NCBI GenBank assembly: GCA_016841725.1
Contig: JAENYP010000008.1
Span: forward strand, 106,751-170,750
DNA: 64,000 nt
Source of the DNA: Thermincola carboxydiphila
Lineage (GTDB): Bacteria; Bacillota; Thermincolia; Thermincolales; UBA2595
Direction of reading: 5' to 3'
Both the position numbers and the translations under genes were made by a program. The notes beneath the pieces are model-generated. The model was not told the DNA's origin. It saw only the letters and a list, made by a program, of their open reading frames with translations, and made no database searches. Numbering within the stretch: position 1 is the stretch's first letter; each line of letters begins with the position of its first letter. Below, piece by piece: positions 51,910 through 61,978 of this stretch.

Positions 51910-52641
51910 ATGACCCCGGCAAGTAATGGCATTGATGTTTTGCAGGTAATAAGCCTAATTCAGGCTGGCGACCAGAATGCCCGGGAAGACTTCCTTAGTG
52001 AATATAAACCTTTTGTGGCCAAAACCGCCATGAGTCTCTGTAAACGCCCCCTTCAATGGGAGGACAGTGACGAACTGAGTATAGCCCTGATTGCATTTAA
52101 TACGGCAATTGATAGATACAATATCCAAAAACAGGTGCCGTTCCTGCCCTATGCAAGGGTTGTCATTAACAACAGGTTAAAAGACTATTTCCGCAAAGAA
52201 TCGCGCCTGCATGTAGAATATTCACTTGAAATCGCGACCACTGAAGGTAAGATTCTTAGTCCCGGTGATATCCAGTCAGCCTGGGAAGACTTCAGAAACA
52301 GGACCATTGAGGATGAGCGGCGGGAAGAATTGGAAGATTACGAACTTCTGCTGGAAAAATTCGGTATTGATTTTGAAGCCCTGGTAGAGGGATCACCAAA
52401 ACACAGGGACTCACGGGAAACCCTGTTCAAAGTTGCCGGCTATATTGTCGGGCATAAACAAATGATGGAACAATTACTGGCAAAAAAGCAGCTTCCCATC
52501 AGTGAACTAATTATAAAAACAGGGGTAAACCGCAAGACCCTCGAAAGAGGCCGAAAATTTATTATAGCCACTTCTCTGGTTCTATATTATCCAATGCAGT
52601 TTCCATATCTGCATTCCTATATTAAGCAGAGAGTTGATTGA
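51910..52641 (+). CDS. sigI: RNA polymerase sigma factor SigI
   Basis: 243-residue sigma-70 family factor of the SigI group, known for heat and envelope-stress responses and, in cellulolytic clostridia, for sensing extracellular polysaccharide. Region 2 is visible as ALIAFNTAIDRYNIQKQVPF and ARVVINNRLKDYFRKESR. A region 4-like HTH lies near the end (LIIKTGVNRKTLERGRKFI). Start ATG with GAGGTG. The next gene, rsgI, encodes its anti-sigma factor, with frames overlapping only if rsgI starts upstream. Confidence 0.95.
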   Translation: MTPASNGIDVLQVISLIQAGDQNAREDFLSEYKPFVAKTAMSLCKRPLQWEDSDELSIALIAFNTAIDRYNIQKQVPFLPYARVVINNRLKDYFRKESRLHVEYSLEIATTEGKILSPGDIQSAWEDFRNRTIEDERREELEDYELLLEKFGIDFEALVEGSPKHRDSRETLFKVAGYIVGHKQMMEQLLAKKQLPISELIIKTGVNRKTLERGRKFIIATSLVLYYPMQFPYLHSYIKQRVD

Positions 52642-52654
52642 AAGGGTGTTACCT

Positions 52655-53884
52655 ATGAAAATCAGGGGACTTGTTGTTAAAGTGAAAAATCCACATTACA
52701 TCATCCTCACAAATGACGGCACATATCATAAAGTACCCCTTTCAGGCAATCCGTCGGTAAATGTGGGGGCTCAGGAAGAATTCTCAACAGCCGGCCGCCC
52801 CTTCTTCCATTTCCGTTACCTGAAACAGGCAGCGCTGGCAGCCTCTCTGCTGATAATGGTTCTGGCCTTCGGCTTCTATAACATGTTCATAGGAGCTGAG
52901 GCTGCAGCCTATATTTCCCTTGACATAAACCCCAGTATAGAACTTGAAATAGATGATGACCTTAAGGTAACCGGTATTAATTTATTAAACCCTGATGCCG
53001 TGAAACTCATGGCGAAAATATCCCTAAAAGGGTCCAGCCTGTCCACGGCGGTTGAGCTGATGATGTCCAGGGCACTTCAGGAGGGCTACCTGAAGCCAGG
53101 TGAAAAAAACCTTATCTTATCTACAATTACCCCAAACGGTAATTCAAAGGGAAACATTGACCTTGACAGCCTGGCAGCATACCTGGAAAAACCGGTGGCC
53201 AATGAAGCTGTAGATATAGAAATTGTTATTGCCTCCACCGATAAGGCCCTCAGGGATGAGGCCGCTAAACAAGGCTTATCCACCGGTAAGCTGCTGGTAT
53301 ACAAAGATGCGCTCCAATCAGGTGAAAAACTGACCATATACCAGGTTAAGCAAACCAGTTTAATTCAGCTGGAAAATGAGTTCAAGGTCAAAATCCTGAA
53401 AAATTATAAACAGCAAATCATCCGCAAATATCATATTGCTGGCGGGAAGACCCAAAGCGAACCCAATAAAGGCAATGGTCCGAAGGATTCCGATGCTGAT
53501 AAAAAACAAAATAATGGCAACGGAAACAAAACAAATAAAGGGCAAAACAAAGCAAACCAAAACTCATCAGGCAAAGCCGCAAAAGGGAACTCATCACAAG
53601 TGAAGGAAAATAACCCGAATAAGCCGCACCCGGAGCAAATTCAACAACAGGAACAAAATCAACTGATAGAGCCGAATCAGGAACAAAATCAGGAGCAAAA
53701 CTCTCAGCAGGAAGAACAGGGGCAGACAGAGGAACAACAAAAGCAAAATAATGAAGAGAATTCTTCCGGAGAAAACGGACAGACCGGAAAAACAGAAAGC
53801 AATACCTCAGACAGCGGAAAAAAGCAGGATTCTAACACCGGTACAACAGGCAGTTCTACAGAAGGCCGCAGCGGGAAAAATTAA
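52655..53884 (+). CDS. rsgI: Anti-sigma factor RsgI-like membrane protein
   Basis: 409 residues. N-terminal RsgI domain (KIRGLVVKVKNPHYIILTND), which binds SigI in the cytoplasm, one membrane helix (about 60-78), then the conserved extracytoplasmic segment AAYISLDINPSIELEID that undergoes autoproteolysis in this family. The C-terminal 140 residues are Asn/Gln/Lys/Glu-rich low-complexity sequence with no carbohydrate-binding domain. The ATG at 52655 follows AAAGGGTG by six bases. Probably couples envelope state to SigI activity through regulated proteolysis. Confidence 0.93.
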   Translation: MKIRGLVVKVKNPHYIILTNDGTYHKVPLSGNPSVNVGAQEEFSTAGRPFFHFRYLKQAALAASLLIMVLAFGFYNMFIGAEAAAYISLDINPSIELEIDDDLKVTGINLLNPDAVKLMAKISLKGSSLSTAVELMMSRALQEGYLKPGEKNLILSTITPNGNSKGNIDLDSLAAYLEKPVANEAVDIEIVIASTDKALRDEAAKQGLSTGKLLVYKDALQSGEKLTIYQVKQTSLIQLENEFKVKILKNYKQQIIRKYHIAGGKTQSEPNKGNGPKDSDADKKQNNGNGNKTNKGQNKANQNSSGKAAKGNSSQVKENNPNKPHPEQIQQQEQNQLIEPNQEQNQEQNSQQEEQGQTEEQQKQNNEENSSGENGQTGKTESNTSDSGKKQDSNTGTTGSSTEGRSGKN

Positions 53885-53900
53885 AACCGGGAATTATTAA

Positions 53901-53931
53901 TGGGCAGCCCATTTTCTGAATGGGCTGCCCA
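53901..53931. terminator. Convergent hairpin between rsgI and the chemoreceptor gene
   Basis: TGGGCAGCCCATT / AATGGGCTGCCCA, a 13-bp perfect stem with a 5-base loop. T content downstream is weak on both strands, but location between convergent genes suggests bidirectional termination. Confidence 0.65.
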
Positions 53932-53951
53932 CTTCACTTCATGACCTCATT

Positions 53952-55592
53952 TCATGACTTTACATTAAACCGTTCCACCAGTTTCTCCATTTCGGCTGCC
54001 GCCTCCGACAGGGCAGTTGCGGTCCCTGTAAGGCATTCACTGGCAGCTGCCTGTTCCTGAATAGCTGAAGAAATTGCTTCCGCCGACCTGGAGGTTTCTA
54101 CAGCCACATCGCTGCAGATATCAAGGTCTTTAACGAGTATGGTACTGCGTTCGTTAATGTCAGAAGCCATGCCAAATGTATCCTTTAATTGTACTGAAAG
54201 CAGTTCAACGGCCTCAATCAAACCATTAATAGAGGATCTGGTGTCATTAAGGACCCGTGTCCCTTTTTTAACCTCCCCGACGCCTGTTCTCATCACCAAC
54301 ACCGCTTCTGAGGTTTTCTTCATATTGTTGGTAATAATATCCTTAATTTCCTTGGCAAAAACCGCAGTGGATTCTGCGAGAGTCCTTACTTCCTCAGCAA
54401 CTACCGCAAAGCCAACTCCGTGTTCCCCTGCCCTGGCAGCCTCTATGGCTGCGTTCAGGGCCAGCAAATTTGTTTGCTGAGCCACCTCTGTGATTGTATT
54501 AATAATTGCTTCTATCTGGTTAGACTGAGCAGCCAAATCTTCGATTACCTGAGCTGTATGTTCAAACGAGAAGTGAATATTTTGCATCTGTTTTTCCGAA
54601 GCGCCGAGATTCTGCATACCCTCAGCCGCCTGTGCCAGAGAAGCCTCCGACCGTTTTAGGCCATCCTGTGAAAAATGCAGCATGTGTTTAACCGCAGAAG
54701 TAACTTCCACTCCGAACTTCCTGGCTGAAATCAAACTGTCCAGTTGGTTTCTGGCCCCTGCAGCAAGTTCCTGGGAAGAGGTGGCAATCTGTGTTGAGGC
54801 TTTGTTAAGTTGTACGGTTGAACTACTCTGTTCATCACATGACAAACTTATTTGCTGGGCAAACTCCTGCATTTTTTTAATAATGGAACCCAACCCGATA
54901 CCAATTTTGTTGATTTCGAAGATAATCCGACCAGCTTCATCTCTGGAATGGGGTTTCAAAACCTTGGTCAGGTCGCCTTCAGATATAGCCCGGGTACCCT
55001 TAACAGCAATCCCAGACACTGTCGATATCTGTTTTTTAACAAAAATTGCAACTGCAATACTCAACACCAGCCCTGTTCCAAAAGTAATGACCGGGTTGGA
55101 CTGCAGGACATACATAACTAATGTGGCTAAAACCGGCAAAACTGTAGCTGCAGAAAGCTTAACTCCCAGGCAGCACCCCTCAATAACACTGCCAATCCTG
55201 ACAGAGTAACGTTTTATACCATTGACATAAACCGGGCAGGATGCATCTAACAGTATTTCCCCGGTATTCCGGTAATACACCTGAAGCAATGGTTCCGTAG
55301 TTTCAGCAGCTTGGATTCCCGCCTCATCATTGAACACAGTTCCTTCTCTTAGGCGGTTCGTATGTATCAGTGCTGTCCCCTGTTCATCCACAATGAGTAT
55401 ATACTCAAAGTCTCCAAGTTCATTGTCGAACAAAACCCGCAGCCGTTTTTCAACATCCTTTAATTCACCATTTTCTTCTAACAGACAACCACATTCTCCT
55501 GCCAGTTCCCTGGCTCTCTGCACCAGCCTGTGACCTTTTTTGCTCCTCAGCAGCCGCTGCTCACTAAATATGCCACTTCCTGCTTCACTCAT
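53952..55592 (-). CDS. Methyl-accepting chemotaxis protein with cytoplasmic-facing Cache-like sensor
   Basis: 546 residues from the ATG at 55592 (GGGGG seven bases upstream). The first 135 residues contain a sensor homologous to that of the receptor at 1806-3629 ([35 protein letters not shown]), but no membrane helix precedes it. Two adjacent helices follow (about 150-192), then HAMP and the signalling domain with the hairpin [20 protein letters not shown]. As drawn, both the sensor and signalling parts are cytoplasmic. Possible explanations: an internal sensor, or a lost N-terminal helix. No methylation-pattern check was possible. Confidence 0.93.
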   Translation of the reverse strand: MSEAGSGIFSEQRLLRSKKGHRLVQRARELAGECGCLLEENGELKDVEKRLRVLFDNELGDFEYILIVDEQGTALIHTNRLREGTVFNDEAGIQAAETTEPLLQVYYRNTGEILLDASCPVYVNGIKRYSVRIGSVIEGCCLGVKLSAATVLPVLATLVMYVLQSNPVITFGTGLVLSIAVAIFVKKQISTVSGIAVKGTRAISEGDLTKVLKPHSRDEAGRIIFEINKIGIGLGSIIKKMQEFAQQISLSCDEQSSSTVQLNKASTQIATSSQELAAGARNQLDSLISARKFGVEVTSAVKHMLHFSQDGLKRSEASLAQAAEGMQNLGASEKQMQNIHFSFEHTAQVIEDLAAQSNQIEAIINTITEVAQQTNLLALNAAIEAARAGEHGVGFAVVAEEVRTLAESTAVFAKEIKDIITNNMKKTSEAVLVMRTGVGEVKKGTRVLNDTRSSINGLIEAVELLSVQLKDTFGMASDINERSTILVKDLDICSDVAVETSRSAEAISSAIQEQAAASECLTGTATALSEAAAEMEKLVERFNVKS

Positions 55593-55683
55593 GCCAAATC
55601 CCCCAGTCCGATGCCAAAGAATTCGAACCATAATTTACTAGTTATAATTTTTTCGACAATATTTTCAAAATACCTCTTTTTTT

Positions 55684-56334
55684 CTATGTTATTCTGTTCC
55701 ATAACCGGGGTGTACAAACATCTTTAAGCTTCAGCTGCTCATATGAAGCAGCTCCCGCAAAAGGGGTCCGGCGATAATCCCTGATATCAGGTGCCGCTAA
55801 AACACCCTCATGTATGATGAGGTTATTGTCTGTTGTTTTAATTTCAAACCATTTCCTGACCAGTTCGTCCTCCCCGGCATTGATGATTTCTTCTCTGAGT
55901 TTATTAGCATTGCGTGTTGAAGGACAGCAAATAAAAGTCTGGCAGACCAGCGGCCGCTTCCCGTAGTTCCCGCAAATACCCCTGGAACTATCCAGATAGC
56001 GGCATCTCCCTGACTCATCCAGGCCCATCGTTATGTCTACAACCCTTCCCTCAACATAGACATGAAGCATTTGGCCGACAAACTTCTCAAAGTCACCTTC
56101 TGCCAGGTTTAATACATCTATCAGGGTAACCGGGATACGCTCCTGGCAGCATAAATCACAGCCGAAACAGGAATCCGTTCCCGGCTTTCGGGTGCGATAG
56201 CATTTGGCCGTATCGATAAAGTAATTAACAGCATCCAGATAATCCTGAACCGTTGCCTGGGGGTCTGTTACTCTGATGTCATATCCTTCCTGTCCATTTA
56301 CCAGTACCGGTATTGCTTTTACCCTGCCCAACAA
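55684..56334 (-). CDS. YkgJ-family cysteine-cluster protein
   Basis: 216 residues. The cysteine set CFGCDLCC, later GRCRY, GICGNY and PLVCQTFICCP, fits the YkgJ/UPF0153 zinc- or iron-chelating family of unknown function. A TTG start lies behind AAGGTG. It follows the YlbF-family gene by 15 bases and may be co-transcribed with it. Confidence 0.82.
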   Translation of the reverse strand: MLGRVKAIPVLVNGQEGYDIRVTDPQATVQDYLDAVNYFIDTAKCYRTRKPGTDSCFGCDLCCQERIPVTLIDVLNLAEGDFEKFVGQMLHVYVEGRVVDITMGLDESGRCRYLDSSRGICGNYGKRPLVCQTFICCPSTRNANKLREEIINAGEDELVRKWFEIKTTDNNLIIHEGVLAAPDIRDYRRTPFAGAASYEQLKLKDVCTPRLWNRIT

Positions 56335-56349
56335 TAATCACCTTCACTG

Positions 56350-56685
56350 TTATTTCTCTTCCAGTCCAAGTCCATCCATCAATATCTTATGTATATCGGC
56401 CATCATCGTGGCAAAACGATGTTCTGCTTCCATAAAACCCCTGATTACCTGATTGGCAAACATAATCTCTTGCATCTTCTTTAATTCCTTTACCTTGTCC
56501 TCCGGAACCTGCCGGCCTGTCATATGAATTTTCTGCAGCTCAAACTGCTGCTTCCGGTATTCGGCAAACATCTTTTTAAGCTGCCCGTCAGCCTCTATCC
56601 TGTCTTTATTCTTTTTTAGTATTTTATACTCCTCCGAGTCACGGATTCCTTTGGCGAGTACATTAGCCTGGTCATAAACATTCAC
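56350..56685 (-). CDS. YlbF/YmcA-family protein
   Basis: 111-residue, all-helical protein: NVYDQANVLAKGIRDSEEY at the start and QVIRGFMEAEHRFATMMADI near the end, the YlbF/YmcA pattern. In Bacillus, RicA/RicF/RicT form an Fe-S bearing complex that promotes RNase Y-dependent mRNA maturation and development. Whether this copy has that role is not known. GTG start with GGAGG eight bases upstream. Confidence 0.86.
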   Translation of the reverse strand: MNVYDQANVLAKGIRDSEEYKILKKNKDRIEADGQLKKMFAEYRKQQFELQKIHMTGRQVPEDKVKELKKMQEIMFANQVIRGFMEAEHRFATMMADIHKILMDGLGLEEK

Positions 56686-56768
56686 TTCATATGCCTCCTT
56701 ACCACATTTGCCTTCAGATTAATTATACGCAATCATGTGGTCCTTTGACACCCAAAGTTACCTAAGCC

Positions 56769-59700
56769 TTACCTCTGTATGTAATATTCCAGTATTCGTG
56801 ACATAACCGCTGCGGCCTCAGCCCTGTTGGCCGTGTCATTGGGCCGGAACAAGCCTTCATTCCCTTCCATAACCCCTGTTACTTTGGTATCCCTGATAGC
56901 CTGTATGGCCCATGACTGAATATCTCTCCAATCCGTATAGTTGGATGGCTGACTGCTGTCAGGAAGGTCCAGAGCCTTATCCATGATTACTGCCATTTCA
57001 GCTCTGCTGATATTTTTATCCGGCCTGAAGGTCCCGTCAGGATAACCCTGAACAATACCGCGGTTAACAGCTGCGCCAATACTGCCTGCAGCCCATTCTG
57101 GAATGTCATCCCCGAAACCTGTTCCCGGAGCCTGCTGAGCCCAGCCCAGTGTCTTGGTCAGCAGGGTAACAAATTCAGCCCTGGAAACACCCTTTTCGGG
57201 GAGGTACCGCCCATCAGGGTAACCGTTAACAATCCTCATTGCAGACATCCTGATTATCAGGTCCTTGGCCCAACTGCCGCTGATATCGGAAATCTGCGGA
57301 ATGGGCCGTACATCTGCCATGAGTCCCAGAATACCGAATTTATCAGTTTTCGCGGTAATTGTCCTGTTTGCACTGTCCGCCACTGCGGGCTGCCGGGTCC
57401 ACACTGACTTGTCCCTGTCCCATAACATGACCTGAATCCTGTTTAAATCAGTATTTCCCCCCGCTTTTAACCTGACCTTCATCGCAGCCGGAAGATACCC
57501 GGTATCGTCACCGTTAGCTTCTCCGCTGATCCTGTAAAGGGGCATCACCGGATTGAAACCCGGGGTCGGGATATCTGTGCTCAATACCTCTTCGGCTGTT
57601 ACATTATATATTGCAGAACCGGCCGGATTACTGAAGATAAGTTCCAGGCCGTCACCAAGTTTCAGTGAAGCAGCAGCGCCCGGGGTAACCGCCTTGGCCA
57701 CAGAAACCGGCTGTCTTTCCACCTGTCCTGTTCCCGATGAATCAGGAACTCCAATCAGAGAAATTTCATCTATGAAAACAGTGCCTTTATCCCTGCTCCC
57801 GCCCTCAGTTTCTACCAGGTATATATCTGAAAGCCTGAGCGGCATTTTTAACCCGGCAGGAATATCAGCAGTCACGTGTTTCCATCCCTTCCAGTCAACA
57901 CGGGTAAAATCAAGAAGTTTTTCAGTTCCCGCAGAGTCAGTGACCCGGGCCCTTAACCAGTGTCCATTGCCACCGTCTCCCTTTACCCAGACACCCATAC
58001 CAAACGGCTGTCCGGGCAGCTCCAAACCGCCGTCAAAACTTCCGTAGGCTGCCCTGGTCTTGTCTGAAGAAGTAAAATCATATTCCAGCCTGGCAGCCCC
58101 GGCACCCCGGAAAACATCTGAATCCGCACCGGTCAGCCGGAAACTGCCCAGAACTCCTTCGGGATAACCACGAAAACTGATTTTCTTGGCGGCCTCAAAA
58201 CCATAAAGCTGTTTTTCCACCCGACCCACACTTACTCTGACATTTGCTGTGGTGGAATCGACCTTTATCACCAGTTCGCCTGATGACATTTTGTCAACTG
58301 CGGTGAACTTTTCCCCGCTAATAGTCCCGACATCCCCCTTTACCTGAACCTCATATTCACCCGGCTGAAGTGCAAATGACTGGCCCTGCCTGGTGGTAAT
58401 CTTAACACCCAGATTGACGCTCTCACCGGGAGCTACGGCAATCGCAGCCGGAGTAACCTCAACTTTGGAAATATCAGCACTCCCCAGTATCTGAACCGGG
58501 AACTCCTGGGTTATATTCATAAAAGAAGCCTTTACAATGGCTTTACCACTTTGGGCTGCCGTCAGTTCGTTATTATTAAAAGTCCCCAGACCGGGGGATA
58601 TTGTCCACTGGATTTCCTCCGGAGCCACAGCATACGGGTTAATGTGCACATCATAACCCTTTGCGGTAAATGTCTTTTTGGTTCCCACCAAGATATAGGA
58701 AGGTCCGGTTACCCGCATTCCGCCAAAAGCTCCGGCAGGAGCTGTTGAAAATATTCCAATTGCTGTAGGCAAAGACCTTTCAGAACCATAGACAGGCTTA
58801 TTGACCAGTGATGCCGCCTCATCACCCGGTATCCTGGCAGCCATTGTGGAAGACCCCCCGCCATCAAGGTTTATAGCTGTCCAGGCCCCTATGGAAATCA
58901 TAAAATCGGCAAGTTCCTCCTGAGTCATGCCCCGGCTGGAATTTTCGGCATCGACAACAACCAGGTATAAAGTGCTGCCATCCTCAGAAGCGCCAATTGA
59001 TGTTCGGGCCCTTTTGCCGGTAATGTTCTGGGAAAACCAATGCCTTTTCCCGTTCTGGACAAGAAGGGCCTGTCCCCCTACCGCAGCATAAAGGTTGTCC
59101 GGAAGAGCCTTATAAGCCACCTGGACCGAGTCTCCGGCTTTAAAATTTGCGGTCAGGAACTGTCCGGCTGTACCGTGTCCCGCCAGTACATATCCCCCAG
59201 GGGGAATCGGTGTTTTGGGCTGGTCAACCCGGATATCCTTAACCGTATTATTTTCCACAACCATTTCTACCACGCCGGTCAACCCGGAAATAGGCCCCCG
59301 GCTCTGATACGACCATTTGGGAGTATACATATTAAGCCTGTTGAGGTCACTGCTTTTCCCTTCCAGGGCCAGGTATGCAGGCTTATTTATACCAAATAAC
59401 TCGTGCTGCACACCCGTGGGAGCAGTAATCGTCCCGTTGAAACCAAATATATCAAATACCGGAACCTTGTCATTGGTTATCCCAAACCCATACATATCAT
59501 TTCTTTTGGCAGGGGATGTTATCATTTCCCCGCCCTGCACCGCAATGCCAATAGGGGCCTTTTCCGCCATCTGGAAGAAATCGCCGTTAATGGCGGCAAC
59601 TGCGCCGGCTTCCCGTGCCAGGTTGGTTGTGCTCTTATTTGAAGTAATTACCCCCTGGCTCCCGGCAATGGTATCTACTTTCACGTACTCATTGGTCAGG

Positions 59701-59912
59701 TCAACTGTCATCACATAGACTCTCAGAGCGCCGTCAGTTGTCTGGATATTTAGCCTCTCAATCTTGACCCCTTCGGCAACAGGTTCACTTACGGATGTCC
59801 TGGATACCTCGGTGTAACCCCAGGCAAAGCCTGAAGGCAGCAGCACTGTCATTACCATTGCCAGAAAAGTTGTCCATGCTGTCATTCTTCTGAATAAACT
59901 CTTGCTTCTCAA
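56769..59912 (-). CDS. Secreted phosphodiester glycosidase-like protein with SLH domains
   Basis: 1047 residues. N-terminal signal peptide, then a NAGPA-type phosphodiester glycosidase domain (TTNLAREAGAVAAINGDFF, INLDGGGSSTMAARI, about residues 70-390). Two Ig-like or Big-type segments (LVGTKKTFTAKGYDVH, IAVAPGESVNLGVKI) and a carbohydrate-binding-like jelly-roll domain (about 590-700) follow, then three SLH repeats at the C-terminus (ISGSWAKDLIIRMSAMRIV, EFVTLLTKTLGW, AAAVMSRILEYYIQR). SLH units anchor it to cell-wall pyruvylated polymer. TTG start with GAGAGG seven bases upstream. Likely processes phosphodiester-linked glycans at the surface. Confidence 0.9.
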   Translation of the reverse strand: MRSKSLFRRMTAWTTFLAMVMTVLLPSGFAWGYTEVSRTSVSEPVAEGVKIERLNIQTTDGALRVYVMTVDLTNEYVKVDTIAGSQGVITSNKSTTNLAREAGAVAAINGDFFQMAEKAPIGIAVQGGEMITSPAKRNDMYGFGITNDKVPVFDIFGFNGTITAPTGVQHELFGINKPAYLALEGKSSDLNRLNMYTPKWSYQSRGPISGLTGVVEMVVENNTVKDIRVDQPKTPIPPGGYVLAGHGTAGQFLTANFKAGDSVQVAYKALPDNLYAAVGGQALLVQNGKRHWFSQNITGKRARTSIGASEDGSTLYLVVVDAENSSRGMTQEELADFMISIGAWTAINLDGGGSSTMAARIPGDEAASLVNKPVYGSERSLPTAIGIFSTAPAGAFGGMRVTGPSYILVGTKKTFTAKGYDVHINPYAVAPEEIQWTISPGLGTFNNNELTAAQSGKAIVKASFMNITQEFPVQILGSADISKVEVTPAAIAVAPGESVNLGVKITTRQGQSFALQPGEYEVQVKGDVGTISGEKFTAVDKMSSGELVIKVDSTTANVRVSVGRVEKQLYGFEAAKKISFRGYPEGVLGSFRLTGADSDVFRGAGAARLEYDFTSSDKTRAAYGSFDGGLELPGQPFGMGVWVKGDGGNGHWLRARVTDSAGTEKLLDFTRVDWKGWKHVTADIPAGLKMPLRLSDIYLVETEGGSRDKGTVFIDEISLIGVPDSSGTGQVERQPVSVAKAVTPGAAASLKLGDGLELIFSNPAGSAIYNVTAEEVLSTDIPTPGFNPVMPLYRISGEANGDDTGYLPAAMKVRLKAGGNTDLNRIQVMLWDRDKSVWTRQPAVADSANRTITAKTDKFGILGLMADVRPIPQISDISGSWAKDLIIRMSAMRIVNGYPDGRYLPEKGVSRAEFVTLLTKTLGWAQQAPGTGFGDDIPEWAAGSIGAAVNRGIVQGYPDGTFRPDKNISRAEMAVIMDKALDLPDSSQPSNYTDWRDIQSWAIQAIRDTKVTGVMEGNEGLFRPNDTANRAEAAAVMSRILEYYIQR

Positions 59913-59972
59913 ACTAAATCCTCTCCCCCATAAAACTTATTTTGGACACAATCCAACATAATCTGATGTTAT

Positions 59973-60860
59973 TTAGACTCTCAGGATGCTGTCCGGGTTC
60001 CCCCCTGCCGGGGTTTTTTTTTCTTCTTTCATTTTGGATAGGAGTTCATATCTGACTCTCAGGTCTCCCCTTCCCCTGCCCATTTTTATATCCGGTTTAT
60101 TGGAGCCATGAAAGTCGCTTCCCCCTGTAACCAGCAGACCATTTGTTTTTGCAAGAGCACAGAAATAGGCGGTCTCTGTTGCAGAATGAGTGGTGTAATA
60201 GGCCTCTATGCCCTTAAGCCCGTTTCTACAGAGTCCCCTGACAAGTTCTTCAAACTCCTCCCTGCAGCCGACCTTTAGGTAATGCGGATGTGCCAGGACC
60301 GGGATTCCTCCGGCACTTGTAATCATTTCTATTCCCTGCCCCGGGCTTATTTTGTCCTTCTTCACATAAGCAGGCCTGCCGGCTCCCAGAAACCGGTCAA
60401 AGGCTTCCTCAAGACTGTTTACATATTTCTTCTGTTTCAAAACAGCAGCAAAATGAGGCCGGCCGACCACAGTTCCTCCTGCAGCCCGGGTTACCTCATC
60501 CATCGTAATGTCAAAACCAAGTTCCCGCAGTTTGGCGGCCATCCGGGGATTTCTCCGGTTTCTGCTTTCCCGCAGTTCGGCCAGATCCCTGGATAACCGG
60601 GTGCTCCCATAATCCACGTAATAACCGAGAATGTGCATCTCACCGGGATAATCGACACCTATTTCCACCCCCGGAACCACTTCTATTCCAGCCCTTTTTC
60701 CTGCCTCTAAGGCATTCGGCAGCCCCTCTACCGTATCATGGTCAGTAATAGCAACCGCCCTAAGCCCGCTCCGGGCAGCTTGGAAAACAGCTTGCTCAGG
60801 TGTCATTGTCCCATCTGAAGCCGTCGTATGTACATGCAAATCAATGAAATCGGTATCCAT
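59973..60860 (-). CDS. PHP-domain phosphoesterase
   Basis: 295 residues. PHP metal motifs DLHVHTTASDGTMTP, AITDHDTVEG, GVEIGVDYPGEMHILGYY, LAHPHYL and GGSDFHG are all present, as in the 3',5'-nucleoside bisphosphate phosphatases (RNase AM) and related proteins that hydrolyse pAp or trim RNA 5' ends. The ATG at 60860 is preceded by AGGTG with six-base spacing. Confidence 0.9.
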   Translation of the reverse strand: MDTDFIDLHVHTTASDGTMTPEQAVFQAARSGLRAVAITDHDTVEGLPNALEAGKRAGIEVVPGVEIGVDYPGEMHILGYYVDYGSTRLSRDLAELRESRNRRNPRMAAKLRELGFDITMDEVTRAAGGTVVGRPHFAAVLKQKKYVNSLEEAFDRFLGAGRPAYVKKDKISPGQGIEMITSAGGIPVLAHPHYLKVGCREEFEELVRGLCRNGLKGIEAYYTTHSATETAYFCALAKTNGLLVTGGSDFHGSNKPDIKMGRGRGDLRVRYELLSKMKEEKKTPAGGNPDSILRV

Positions 60861-60971
60861 GTTAATCACCTTTTTTATTATAATTATTTCCTTCTTGCCA
60901 GTGATTTAAAAATCACGTTATCTCCCCCCAATAATTAATTGTATAGATGTTCCCGACAGATAACAATATCC

Positions 60972-61018
60972 AAATATAAAAAAAGAGTCCCACCCGTACT
61001 TCCCGGCTGCACTCTTTC
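60972..61018 (-). terminator. Terminator after the YkuS-like gene
   Basis: AAAGAGT / ACTCTTT stem with a long GC-rich loop and seven T residues on the minus strand. A second 10-bp hairpin, ACAAGCTGTG / CACAGCTTGT at 61065-61093, lies just before it, 6 bases after the stop codon. The remainder of 60861-61098 holds no gene. Confidence 0.65.
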
Positions 61019-61098
61019 CAAGAAAGCCGATACTCTGTTCTTACAAAATGTTGCGGTATAATCAACAAGCTGTGTCCTCCCGGCACAGCTTGTTTTGG

Positions 61099-61365
61099 TT
61101 ATACCTCTCTCATTGTATTCTCCAACTGGTTCAGTACTTCCTGCGGGCTCATGCCTTTGGCAGAAATTACCGGTGACCCTGTCTTAATTGTAGTCATTCC
61201 CATCATGTTATCATCCATTCCGGAAATTACCACTGCATCACAGTTCTTCAGCTCAATTCCGGTCTGGGTATGGGGGTCTAGCTGGACAACCTCATAACCC
61301 TTTTGATCAAGCAGCTGTTTAACACTTCCCAGTGTATTCTCAATCGCCACACGCTTTTTAGCCAT
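61099..61365 (-). CDS. YkuS-family small protein
   Basis: 88 residues. MAKKRVAIENTLGSVKQLL at the start, GYEVVQLD and VVISGMDDNMMGM fit the YkuS/UPF0180 family; the family fold is Rossmann-like and its function is unknown. The ATG at 61365 follows GGAGGTG with five bases between. Confidence 0.85.
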   Translation of the reverse strand: MAKKRVAIENTLGSVKQLLDQKGYEVVQLDPHTQTGIELKNCDAVVISGMDDNMMGMTTIKTGSPVISAKGMSPQEVLNQLENTMREV

Positions 61366-61566
61366 ATAAACACCTCCCATAAGTTGATTGCTGCAAATGG
61401 AATCCAAATGTTATTGTGTTTTTCACAGGTTATTATTAGTAAGTTCGACAGGGTTTATACGGGGTTTAAAATAGCTGCCCCATTCTACTATTTAGTATTT
61501 TCTAAAATTTAAAAGCAGGCATAATACTTTCCCGGAGTGAGAAACTAACGCAAAGGAGGGAAGCAA

Positions 61567-61887
61567 ATGCGGGAAGAACTGAAACGAAATGTAGATTACG
61601 CAGAAAAAAACGACCGGAAATGGGAAGCAAATACTTATGAAAACGAGAAGGGAAGCTGGAACGTTTATCCGGGGCTGTGTAAGGGATGCGGGCTTTGTAT
61701 TGAGAAATGCCCGGTAAAGGTCATAGAATGGTCTAAAGAACTGGGATTTATGGGAACACCTGCCGTTAAACCCCGGATTGAAGGGTGTATTGTATGTGGT
61801 ATCTGCCAGACGGTCTGTCCTGATGCTGCAATCCATATCGAAAAAAAGGGGAAAGGGGTTCCTCCGGCAGCAGTCCCGGTGAAATAG
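61567..61887 (+). CDS. Dicluster (2x 4Fe-4S) ferredoxin
   Basis: 106 residues. Two clusters: CKGCGLCIEKCPVKV and CIVCGICQTVCPDAA, each CxxCxxCxxxCP. A 35-residue hydrophilic N-terminus precedes them. Electron carrier in the cytoplasm; a plausible partner of ferredoxin-dependent enzymes, such as the AOR in this window, but not adjacent to it. Start ATG with AAAGGAGG. Confidence 0.93.
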   Translation: MREELKRNVDYAEKNDRKWEANTYENEKGSWNVYPGLCKGCGLCIEKCPVKVIEWSKELGFMGTPAVKPRIEGCIVCGICQTVCPDAAIHIEKKGKGVPPAAVPVK

Positions 61888-61978
61888 CACCATTATCATA
61901 GGATTATCCGGCAAAATTTTGCTGCAGTACTTTATTATAATGACTTCAGGCTATATAATTGTCCCAGAGGTGATAAAA

